Assembly: GCA_003543215.1 (NCBI GenBank)
Contig: DPJD01000001.1
Span: 678,860-742,859 of the forward strand
From: Erysipelotrichaceae bacterium
GTDB taxonomy: Bacteria > Bacillota_I > Bacilli_A > Erysipelotrichales > Erysipelotrichaceae
DNA: 64,000 nt
Direction of reading: 5' to 3'
Positions 53,832-60,902 of the stretch are shown here, piece by piece. The notes beneath the pieces are model-generated. The model searched no databases, was not told where the DNA came from, and saw only the letters and a program-made list of their open reading frames with translations. Each line of letters begins with the position of its first letter. Within the stretch, counting starts at the first letter, position 1. The position numbers were made by a program, and so were the translations under genes.

Positions 53832-53855
53832 AAAAAAACCAAGCTCTGCTTGGTT
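53832..53855 (-). terminator. terminator after the ferredoxin gene
   Basis: AACCAAGC-AGA-GCTTGGTT followed by seven T on the minus strand, just before the miaB start. Confidence 0.9.
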
Positions 53856-54030
53856 ATTTTTGACTTATCGCTTCAGTTGGACAAACACCGATACATGCTA
53901 AGCAATCAATGCAGATCGATTCATCGCATTCTGCTTTGCCATCCGCATCCAAAGATAAAGCTCCAACAGGGCAAACACCTACACAGGCACCACAACCAAT
54001 ACAGGTATCTTTTGCTACAACAACAGGCAT
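53854..54030 (-). CDS. 2[4Fe-4S] ferredoxin
   Basis: A 58-residue electron carrier with two complete cluster motifs: CIGCGACVGVCP near residues 10-21 and CIDCLACIGVCP near 40-51, each CxxCxxCxxxCP. The protein starts MPVVVAKDT. The ribosome-binding site is AAGGAGG. The promoter lies directly after the ymdB stop. It may serve radical-SAM (MiaB, MtaB) or MEP-pathway (IspG, IspH) enzymes encoded in this window. Confidence 0.96.
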   Translation of the reverse strand: MPVVVAKDTCIGCGACVGVCPVGALSLDADGKAECDESICIDCLACIGVCPTEAISQK

Positions 54031-54055
54031 AACGAATCCTCCTTTTAATAAATCA

Positions 54056-54073
54056 ATTATAGCACTTAGTGCT
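54056..54073 (-). promoter_or_regulatory. ferredoxin -10 box next to a short palindrome
   Basis: An extended -10 box TGCTATAAT (TATAAT at 54061-54056) follows the palindrome AGCACT-T-AGTGCT (54061-54073), which covers the ymdB stop codon. Confidence 0.55.
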
Positions 54074-54860
54074 CATTATTCAACTCTTTTTCAGGTCGAA
54101 TCTGGATCCGCTGAATCTGTGTCGAACGCATGCTTTGCTCATCGATCGTTATAACAACAGCACAAAGTTGCGCTGGCTCTTCACTTACAGTAAATCGCTT
54201 AGAAAAATTCCCATTGAAGCGATCCAATACTTCTTGGATGTCGCGACCGATGACACTATTGAATGGACCAGTCATTCCAACATCACTAATGAATGCGCAA
54301 CCATCGATGATTCGTTCATCCGCTGTTTGAACATGGGTGTGCGTCCCTAAGACAGCAGCACATTGATCTTTGAACTGATAAGCAAATGCCATCTTTTCAC
54401 TGGTCGCTTCCGCATGTAGATCAACGATGACGATCTTATCCTTATTAAAGCGTTCAAGTTGATACATGGCCTCAAATGGCGTCTCAACAACATTATCCAT
54501 AAAAACAGAACCAATCAAGTTGATGACGCGAATCGTCTTACCCTTAACTTCAAATTCCTGGATGCCCTTACCATGCGTTTGTGGATGCATATTCAATGGT
54601 CGGACAAGATGCTTGCTTTTTTGTATGAAAGCTAAAATATCTGATTTTGAGTACGCATGATTCCCTAAAGTAATCGCATCGACACCATTGGAAAGCAACT
54701 CCTCATAAAGTTTCAAGGTCATCCCTTTGCCATGAGCGATATTCTCACCATTCACGATGGTGAAATCAATATTATACGCTTGTTTAAGCGAAACAAGTCG
54801 AGCATATAAAATTGCTCGACCTGCTTTTCCTACGATATCACCTACAAATAAGATATTCAT
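54066..54860 (-). CDS. ymdB: YmdB-type metallophosphoesterase
   Basis: A 264-residue phosphodiesterase; B. subtilis YmdB hydrolyses 2-prime,3-prime-cyclic nucleotides and affects the switch to multicellular behaviour. It starts MNILFVGDIVGKAGR with the metal Asp, followed by NGENIAHGKG, TLGNHAYSK, DLHAEATSEK and VLGTHTHVQTAD, all family landmarks. It follows rny directly (TAATG), the same pairing as in Bacillus. Confidence 0.95.
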   Translation of the reverse strand: MNILFVGDIVGKAGRAILYARLVSLKQAYNIDFTIVNGENIAHGKGMTLKLYEELLSNGVDAITLGNHAYSKSDILAFIQKSKHLVRPLNMHPQTHGKGIQEFEVKGKTIRVINLIGSVFMDNVVETPFEAMYQLERFNKDKIVIVDLHAEATSEKMAFAYQFKDQCAAVLGTHTHVQTADERIIDGCAFISDVGMTGPFNSVIGRDIQEVLDRFNGNFSKRFTVSEEPAQLCAVVITIDEQSMRSTQIQRIQIRPEKELNNEH

Positions 54861-56419
54861 TATTTCGCTACTTCTGACGTCCGAGTCTCACGAATGACCG
54901 TGACTTTGATTTGACCAGGATAGGTCATTTCTTTCTCAATCTTCTCACGAATTTCACGTGCTACGCGATGACATGCCAAATCATCCAATTTATCTGGTAC
55001 AACCATGACGCGAATCTCACGTCCTGCCTGAATCGCATAGACTTTTTCAACACCATCAAAGGATGTGGCAATCTTTTCCAACTGTTCCAAACGTTGAATA
55101 TAGTTTTGGAAGGACTCAAAACGAGCTCCTGGTCGTGCAGCACTCAAAGTATCCGCTGCTTGCGCTAAGACCGCATAGATTGAATTTGCAGGCACATCAC
55201 CATGATGCGATTCTATCGCATTGATGACGGCTGGATGTTCACCATGTTTACGACAGATACGAGCGCCGAGTTCCACATGGCTTCCTTCCATTTCGAAATC
55301 CAAAGCTTTACCAATATCATGAAGCAAACCAACACGTTTTGCCAAGTTTTGATTCAAACCCAATTCAGCAGCCATCATGCCTGTTAAATAGGCAACTTCC
55401 ATGCTGTGCTGTAAGGCATTTTGTCCGTAACTATAACGATAACGTAAACGTCCGATCAAACCGACGATTTCACGATCGATCTTACCGATACCGACTTTGA
55501 ATACGGCATCCGCTCCCGCTTTTTGAATGGTTTCATTCAACTCATTCTGAACACGTGCAACAACCTCTTCAATGCGTCCAGGCTGAATTCGACCATCTTT
55601 CAATAAAGATTCCAAAGCCAATCGTGCAACTTCTCGACGAATCGGATCAAAACAAGATAAAGTGATGGTTTCTGGTGTGTCATCAATCAAGATATCAACT
55701 CCAGTGGCTTGTTCAATCGCACGGATATTTCGTCCTTCACGACCAATGATACGCCCCTTCATTTCTTCATTAGGCAAGGCAACCACTGAAACGGTACGTT
55801 CCAAAGTCTCCTCTTGAGCATAACGCTGAATTGCCAATCCAATGATTTCACGCGCCATATCAGAAGCCTTTGACTTCGCTTCTTCTTCTTGGTCACGAAT
55901 ATAAGCTTCTACTTCATTTTGTGTTCTTACTCGAACGATATCCAATAACTCCTGTTTAGCGTCACTTGCCGACATATTGGCAATTCGTTCCAACTCAACA
56001 ACCTGCCCATCGATCTTCTCTTGCAGGGTTTTCTCCATCTTCTCTAGTACGTTTAATTTTTCGGTAACTTGTTTATTTCTTGTATCAAGTTCTTTTTCTT
56101 TTGAGGTCAACGTCTCATTACGAAAATTAAGACTGTCTTCACGACGGTTCAATTTGGTTTCAATTTCTTGAAGTGATTGTTTTGATTCCTTAATTTCTTT
56201 TTCTGCAGCTAATTTTAAATCATAAGCTTGCGTCTTCGCATCGAGTTGCGCTTGACGTAAAGCAGCATCTGCTTTAATGTTCGCTTCATCTAAAATAAGC
56301 TTAGCTTTTTGTTGATCTCTATTTAATCCTAACTTTGAGATGATCACCATCAAGATGATACCCAAAGCAAAACCACCGATAATACTAGCTAAGACGAAAA
56401 AGTATGGTAAATCTCGCAT
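54860..56419 (-). CDS. rny: ribonuclease Y
   Basis: Membrane-bound endonuclease that starts mRNA decay. The 519-residue protein begins with a membrane helix (~6-28) and a long charged coiled coil (~30-190). A KH domain follows (GRIIGREGRNIRAIE) and then an HD domain (GLLHDIGKALDFE with the metal His-Asp). I start it at ATG 56419 behind TGGAGG; the longer frame would include the promoter. It has its own promoter after the recA terminator. Confidence 0.96.
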   Translation of the reverse strand: MRDLPYFFVLASIIGGFALGIILMVIISKLGLNRDQQKAKLILDEANIKADAALRQAQLDAKTQAYDLKLAAEKEIKESKQSLQEIETKLNRREDSLNFRNETLTSKEKELDTRNKQVTEKLNVLEKMEKTLQEKIDGQVVELERIANMSASDAKQELLDIVRVRTQNEVEAYIRDQEEEAKSKASDMAREIIGLAIQRYAQEETLERTVSVVALPNEEMKGRIIGREGRNIRAIEQATGVDILIDDTPETITLSCFDPIRREVARLALESLLKDGRIQPGRIEEVVARVQNELNETIQKAGADAVFKVGIGKIDREIVGLIGRLRYRYSYGQNALQHSMEVAYLTGMMAAELGLNQNLAKRVGLLHDIGKALDFEMEGSHVELGARICRKHGEHPAVINAIESHHGDVPANSIYAVLAQAADTLSAARPGARFESFQNYIQRLEQLEKIATSFDGVEKVYAIQAGREIRVMVVPDKLDDLACHRVAREIREKIEKEMTYPGQIKVTVIRETRTSEVAK

Positions 56420-56434
56420 ATTTTTCCTCCAGCT

Positions 56435-56453
56435 TAGAGTTTTGATAACTCTA
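56435..56453 (-). promoter_or_regulatory. stem-loop in the rny leader
   Basis: TAGAGTT-5 nt-AACTCTA perfect repeat between the rny promoter and ribosome-binding site, predicted to be transcribed. No T run follows, so it is not a standard terminator. Confidence 0.5.
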
Positions 56454-56459
56454 CTTATA

Positions 56460-56488
56460 ATCATACTTAATTTTCGAACATTTCTCAA
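56460..56488 (-). promoter_or_regulatory. promoter of rny
   Basis: TTGAGA (56488-56483), 17-nt spacer, TATGAT (56465-56460) on the minus strand. Confidence 0.75.
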
Positions 56489-56511
56489 CAAAAAAGGACT
56501 CTAACGTCCTT
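56489..56511 (-). terminator. terminator overlapping the end of recA
   Basis: AAGGAC-6 nt-GTCCTT followed by TTTTG on the minus strand. The recA stop codon is in the loop. Confidence 0.82.
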
Positions 56512-57517
56512 CTTCACCCTCTTCGACAACCTTTGCGAAGAGCTTTTGTTTCAATTCTACTTCGATCGTATCACAAATCACTGGATTCGCTTGCAAGAAC
56601 GCACGCGCTGCTTCTTTACCTTGGCCAATCTTCTCACCATTATATGAGAACCAAGCTCCAGCTTTCTGAATGATATCGCGATCAACAGCCAATTCAATTA
56701 ATTCGCCAATTCGCGAAATACCTTTACCATACATAATATCAACTGTTGCGACTTTGAATGGAGGCGCAACCTTATTCTTAACGATCTTGACATTGACTTT
56801 ATTACCAATGATATCCGTTCCCGACTTAATAGCTTCACTCTTACGAACATCAACTCGTATTGAAGCGTAGAACTTAAGCGCTTTACCACCCGTGGTCGTC
56901 TCTGGATTACCAAACATAACACCAATCTTCTCACGCAATTGATTGATGAAGATCGCCGTACAGTCACTCCGATTCATGACACCAGCCAACTTACGCATCG
57001 CTTTGGACATCAAACGTGCTTGAAGACCCATATGGGCATCCGACATTTCACCATCCAATTCAGCTTGAGGAACCAAGGCCGCAACAGAGTCGATGACGAT
57101 CAAATCGATCGCACCACTCTTAATCAACATCTCTGTAATTTCTAAAGCTTGCTCACCACTATCTGGTTGCGACAAAATCAATTCTTCGATATTGACGCCT
57201 AAAGCTTTAGCATACATAGGATCAATGGCATTCTCCGCATCAATAAAAGCTGCTTTGCCACCTTTCTTCTGAACTTCCGCAATCGCATGCAAAGCCAATG
57301 TGGTTTTCCCACTCGATTCTGGACCATAGATCTCAACGATACGACCTTTTGGATAACCACCGACACCTAAAGCGAAGTCGATCGCAATCGAACCACTGCT
57401 GATCGCATCAATTTCAACATTCGCACGATCACCCAAACGCATGACAGCACCTTTACCATACTGTTTTTGAATCTGCTTTAAAGCATCTTCCAATAAAATA
57501 TCTTTTTTATTTTCCAT
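56501..57517 (-). CDS. recA: recombinase RecA
   Basis: Strand-exchange ATPase for repair, SOS and transformation. The 338-residue protein has [13 protein letters not shown] near residues 64-76, [23 protein letters not shown], and the L2 region with [18 protein letters not shown]. It is co-directional with cinA and pgsA upstream, the cinA-recA linkage common in naturally transformable Gram-positives, and ends in its own terminator. Note [13 protein letters not shown], the L1-adjacent motif, fully conserved. Confidence 0.98.
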   Translation of the reverse strand: MENKKDILLEDALKQIQKQYGKGAVMRLGDRANVEIDAISSGSIAIDFALGVGGYPKGRIVEIYGPESSGKTTLALHAIAEVQKKGGKAAFIDAENAIDPMYAKALGVNIEELILSQPDSGEQALEITEMLIKSGAIDLIVIDSVAALVPQAELDGEMSDAHMGLQARLMSKAMRKLAGVMNRSDCTAIFINQLREKIGVMFGNPETTTGGKALKFYASIRVDVRKSEAIKSGTDIIGNKVNVKIVKNKVAPPFKVATVDIMYGKGISRIGELIELAVDRDIIQKAGAWFSYNGEKIGQGKEAARAFLQANPVICDTIEVELKQKLFAKVVEEGEEGR

Positions 57518-57542
57518 AGGTTCCTCTTCTGTTTAATATGCT

Positions 57543-58010
57543 TTAATTTGGCATATCCCTAATTAATTCGACTAACTTCTCTGATATCATTTGCACTGCA
57601 TACGCCTGAAGTTCATTGCGATCCAACTCACTTTGAAATGCATAATCATACTGTCTATTTTGGATCCGAACACATGCAAACCACAAGCCACATGCTTTTC
57701 CTTCCAAAACACCCGGTCCAGCATTACCAGTAAAAGAAACACAAACATCCGTTTCAAACATTTTTTGTCCTGCTCGCGCCATTTGTGCTGCAGTTTCGCT
57801 ACTTACGACGCCATATTTATCGAGTAACAATGAATCAATCCCAAGCACCTTATGCTTTATCTTAGATTGATATGCAACCACCGAACCTCTAAAAACAGCA
57901 GAAACGCCAGGAATCTTTCCCAACTCATATGCAAACAAACCTGCTGTGAAACTTTCACAGGTACTGATACTCAGTTGCTTCTCAATGAGTAAATCGATTA
58001 AAGCTCTCAT
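57543..58010 (-). CDS. cinA: CinA C-terminal-domain protein (nicotinamide-nucleotide amidase type)
   Basis: A 155-residue protein that corresponds only to the C-terminal CinA/PncC domain, which deamidates NMN. It shows STCESFTAGLFAYELGKIPG with the catalytic Ser region, GSVVAYQSKIKHKVLG and SFTGNAGPG. The N-terminal MoCF-like domain of full CinA (about 400 aa) is absent. The start ATG 58010 overlaps the pgsA stop (TGATG). It precedes recA, as full-length cinA does elsewhere. A link with pncB in NAD metabolism is possible. Confidence 0.9.
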   Translation of the reverse strand: MRALIDLLIEKQLSISTCESFTAGLFAYELGKIPGVSAVFRGSVVAYQSKIKHKVLGIDSLLLDKYGVVSSETAAQMARAGQKMFETDVCVSFTGNAGPGVLEGKACGLWFACVRIQNRQYDYAFQSELDRNELQAYAVQMISEKLVELIRDMPN

Positions 58011-58603
58011 CACATTGATTCCAAAATCATATCCTTAGCTTGAACAAAATAGGATACACCACTTAAAACTGAGATGATGACCGTGAACCACAACATCAAC
58101 TCATGTACAGGTAGTTGAACCAATTCAAAGGGTAAATTACCAGCAAGATAAAGAATGATCGTAAGCATCTGTGCAACAGTCTTAACTTTGCCTAAGAAAG
58201 CAGCCGCAATCGTCACACCATTCCGCGCCGCAATCATACGTATGCCTTCGACGACCGTATCCCGCCAAATTAAAATTAGCACCGCAATGACTGGAACGAC
58301 ACCTTGGTAGGCGAATAAGATGAATACTGTATTGACCAAGAGCTTATCTGCGATCGGGTCTACAAACTTACCGAAGGTTGTGACTTGATTATTCTTACGG
58401 GCAAGGTAACCATCTAAAAAATCCGTGATACTTGCCAAGGTAAATAAAACCAAAATAATCAGATTGACAATTGGAAGACTAACAAACTCATATTTGATAT
58501 AGCCAAACACTATATTGAATTGAGCAAATGGAAAAGTCGCAAAAAACACGATGACAGGAATAAACAAAAGACGAATCAAGGTCAACCGATTGGGTAGATT
58601 CAT
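58010..58603 (-). CDS. pgsA: phosphatidylglycerophosphate synthase
   Basis: Transfers a phosphatidyl group from CDP-diacylglycerol to glycerol-3-phosphate. The 197-residue membrane protein has several helices and the CDP-alcohol phosphotransferase motif TDFLDGYLARKNNQVTTFGK, followed by FVDPIADK, containing the conserved Asp set. The start ATG 58603 follows AGGAGA and overlaps the rodZ stop by 4 bases. The rodZ-pgsA-cinA-recA order is standard in Firmicutes. Confidence 0.95.
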   Translation of the reverse strand: MNLPNRLTLIRLLFIPVIVFFATFPFAQFNIVFGYIKYEFVSLPIVNLIILVLFTLASITDFLDGYLARKNNQVTTFGKFVDPIADKLLVNTVFILFAYQGVVPVIAVLILIWRDTVVEGIRMIAARNGVTIAAAFLGKVKTVAQMLTIILYLAGNLPFELVQLPVHELMLWFTVIISVLSGVSYFVQAKDMILESM

Positions 58604-59472
58604 GCGCTTTCTCCTATACATTTGAACTTCAATGTGACCGAACCATTACGAGCTGCAATCTCAGAATTCAATGGAACGCTCAAGTCATTTAAAAACATCG
58701 TATTGCCATTCATCCAACCGATGTAAATTTCCAAAGTCGTTGCGTCACTTGCCGTAAATTTGAAATCCAAGGTCGTCCCGACATTGTAGAGCTTACTTGG
58801 TAAGTTAACGGCCGAATCCCCATTGACCGTAATCCGAACATAAGCATTGGACGCAAAATTCACAATCAAACTCAATTCCTCATTCTCATCATAACCTGTG
58901 ATTTCATAATTCAATGCATCCACTTGACTGATCGCAAGAACTTGATCTTCCACCACCGTCGACTCTTCAGGCGTAATTGGTAATGGTTCAATCGGCTCAG
59001 GCATCTGTGGATTGACAAGCACCGGATCTTTAGCTTGACTGAGATTCGGTAAAATCAAAAAGATGAAAACCAAAATCAAAGTAATAATTAAAATAACCAC
59101 TGAAACCACAAAAGTAATCAAAGAAATATCCCATTTTTTGCGATTTGAGCGATTAAGATTCAACGCGCGTTCCTGGATACGATCTGAAATTTCATTAACT
59201 TCTGACAACTTCATCATTTTCGTTGTATTGGAATACTCATCTAAACTCGCATCCAAGTACTCACGTACTTCTTCAAAATCGATATGTAAGGCATTGCAAT
59301 AATAACGCACATAAAAACGAATATAAGACAAGTCGTTTTCCAAACGCTTCAAGTCACCATCTTCGATGGCTTCAAGTTTACCGATTGGAACACGTGTCTT
59401 ATCGCTCATCTGCCTTAAAGTGAACCCTAATTCTTCTCTTCTTTCCTTAAGTTTTAGACCAATTTTTTGCAT
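58600..59472 (-). CDS. rodZ: cell-shape protein RodZ
   Basis: A bitopic cytoskeletal protein that links MreB to the wall elongation machinery. The 290-residue protein has an N-terminal helix-turn-helix (GLKLKERREELGFTLRQM, then IEDGDLKRLENDL), a charged linker, one membrane helix (~118-144) and an external DUF4115-like beta domain with LIVNFASNAYVRITVNGDSA. I use ATG 59472, 7 nt behind AGGAG; the codon at 59478 is TTG. Confidence 0.92.
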   Translation of the reverse strand: MQKIGLKLKERREELGFTLRQMSDKTRVPIGKLEAIEDGDLKRLENDLSYIRFYVRYYCNALHIDFEEVREYLDASLDEYSNTTKMMKLSEVNEISDRIQERALNLNRSNRKKWDISLITFVVSVVILIITLILVFIFLILPNLSQAKDPVLVNPQMPEPIEPLPITPEESTVVEDQVLAISQVDALNYEITGYDENEELSLIVNFASNAYVRITVNGDSAVNLPSKLYNVGTTLDFKFTASDATTLEIYIGWMNGNTMFLNDLSVPLNSEIAARNGSVTLKFKCIGESA

Positions 59473-59492
59473 GCTCAACTCCTACTTTTGTT

Positions 59493-59498
59493 ATTATA
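59493..59498 (-). promoter_or_regulatory. extended -10 box of the rodZ operon
   Basis: TGGTATAAT on the minus strand, 20 bases before rodZ and right after the rnpB terminator. Confidence 0.6.
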
Positions 59499-59516
59499 CC
59501 ATTAAAAAACAAATGT

Positions 59517-59546
59517 ATAAAAAAAATGGAAGTAGACTCCCATTTT
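59517..59546 (-). terminator. terminator of rnpB
   Basis: AAAATGGGAGT / ACTTCCATTTT stem followed by a T run on the minus strand, shortly after the P1 helix closes. Confidence 0.85.
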
Positions 59547-59553
59547 CAATTTT

Positions 59554-59893
59554 ATGCATCGTGTAAGCCATGTTCTGTCCTGTTTCCAGGGGCAACCATC
59601 TATCTACATTGCTGTCCTCATCGACCTTCAATTCGGTCTTTGAAGTTCCCCTACCAAATTTGGGTTTCTCGCTTATGGGGTTTACCGCGTTCCACTCTTT
59701 CCGTTTCCCGAAAGACTCCGTCACTGTGGCACTTTCAAGAGCGCTTCCATAGCTTGCGCCTTAGGATTGACTCTGCCGTCAGTTGCCTGCCTAAATTTAT
59801 TTTTTCATTTAGCATAAACACTACCTTCATCGCAGAAGGTGCGAGCATGGACTTTCCTCTAATCTTACGACCAGCGATTGCCTTCGATGCAAT
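59554..59893 (-). ncRNA. rnpB: RNase P RNA, Bacillus (type B) class
   Basis: Catalytic RNA that removes 5-prime leaders from tRNA precursors. The minus strand has the universal 5-prime block AGAGGAAAGTCCATGCTCGC, the middle GGCAACTGACGGCAGAGT-like region, and the 3-prime block GGACAGAACATGGCTTAC. The ends pair to form P1 (TTGCATCG with CGATGCA), which fixes the boundaries within a few bases, about 340 nt. Its promoter lies in the 3-prime end of gpsB, and the gpsB-rnpB order matches Bacillus. Confidence 0.95.
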
Positions 59894-60204
59894 TACTTAT
59901 GATAAACTTCTTGTTCCAATTTAGCAAGTCTTTTCAAGAGATCGGATTGACTCAAGGGTGCACTTTCTTGATTGTTTTGGTAAAGATCCAGTCGACCTTC
60001 CGTTTCAATCAAACGAGCCTGAAGTGCTGCATTCTGTTGTTGCAGAGTCTGTAGGTTATCCTGCATCTTTTTCATTTCAAACTGAAAATACTGATAATCC
60101 AAAATCACTTGATCCAAAAATGTATCCACCTCTAGGGTTGAATACCCCTTGAACTCCACATTGAAACTTTTATTAAAAATAATCTGATCTGTTAATTTTG
60201 CCAT
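59893..60204 (-). CDS. gpsB: cell-cycle protein GpsB (DivIVA domain)
   Basis: A 103-residue cytoplasmic adaptor linking division and elongation. The N-terminal DivIVA-type segment contains IIFNKSFNVEFKGYSTLEVDTFLDQV, followed by a coiled coil (~38-80) and a short C-terminal helix. I start at ATG 60204; the longer frame adds an unlikely 18-residue leader. GpsB regulates PBP1, and ponA lies just beyond recU on the opposite strand. Confidence 0.94.
   Translation of the reverse strand: MAKLTDQIIFNKSFNVEFKGYSTLEVDTFLDQVILDYQYFQFEMKKMQDNLQTLQQQNAALQARLIETEGRLDLYQNNQESAPLSQSDLLKRLAKLEQEVYHK
59899..59927 (-). promoter_or_regulatory. promoter of rnpB inside gpsB
   Basis: TTGCTA (59927-59922), 17-nt spacer, TATCAT (59904-59899) on the minus strand. 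It is entirely within the gpsB coding end and starts transcription at the RNA 5-prime end. Confidence 0.78.
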
Positions 60205-60296
60205 TTTTGTTACCAACACCTTTATTAAACCAAATTTACACCTTGAATACAAGGACACTCACCTACCATAAACTAGTATTGTTTAAACCTTTTAGC

Positions 60297-60302
60297 TATA
60301 AT
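60297..60302 (+). promoter_or_regulatory. -10 box of recU-ponA
   Basis: TATAAT on the plus strand, 15 bases before the recU ATG; no ribosome-binding site lies between. The -35 is weak. Confidence 0.55.
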
Positions 60303-60317
60303 AAGACTGTTAAAAAT

Positions 60318-60902
60318 ATGGTAAACTATCCAAACGGCAAAAAAACACTGATCAAACAAGGCATCAAAGAACCCCATTTTCAACGTGGTGCGAACCTCGA
60401 AGATGACTTGAATCAAACCAATCAGTATTATCTTGATTTGAATCGAGCCAACATTCATAAGAAACCGACTCCAATCACCGTTGTCAAAGTGGACTACCCA
60501 TCCCGCAACAAGGCCTGCATCCGTGAAGCTTACTATAAGATTCCAAGTACGACGGATTACAATGGTGTCTATCGCGGTATCGCAATTGACTTTGAAGCCA
60601 AGGAAACCAAATCTTTAACAGCCTTTCCGCTTAAGAACATACATCCTCATCAGTTACAACATATGCGAAGTGTTGAACATCATGGTGGATTAAGTTTCTT
60701 GATTCTCCGCTTCGTCGCATATGATGAAACCTACTTACTTTATTTAAAAGATTTTGATCGATTTCTACAAAATAACGATCGTAAATCGATTCCTTATGCA
60801 TGGGTCAAAGACAATGCATACTCAATACCTTTTTCTTTGACACCCCCCGTCAATTATCTTAACGTGATTGATACCACCTTCTTTAAAGGAGCTTCTAAAT
60901 GA
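60318..60902 (+). CDS. recU: Holliday junction resolvase RecU
   Basis: Structure-specific nuclease that resolves recombination junctions. I start it at ATG 60318, giving MVNYPNGKK, which aligns with the B. subtilis RecU N-terminus (194 aa). Landmarks: NLEDDLNQTNQYYLD, IHKKPTPITVVKVDYP, STTDYNGVYRGIAIDFEAKET (catalytic Asp, Glu and Lys) and PPVNYLNVID. It overlaps ponA by 4 bases (ATGA), the same order as in Bacillus. Confidence 0.96.
   Translation: MVNYPNGKKTLIKQGIKEPHFQRGANLEDDLNQTNQYYLDLNRANIHKKPTPITVVKVDYPSRNKACIREAYYKIPSTTDYNGVYRGIAIDFEAKETKSLTAFPLKNIHPHQLQHMRSVEHHGGLSFLILRFVAYDETYLLYLKDFDRFLQNNDRKSIPYAWVKDNAYSIPFSLTPPVNYLNVIDTTFFKGASK

Noticed and set aside
59494..59924. Open frames of 76, 132 and 60 aa over 59.5-59.9 kb
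   Set aside because: They lie on the RNase P RNA gene and its flanks and have no protein-like features.
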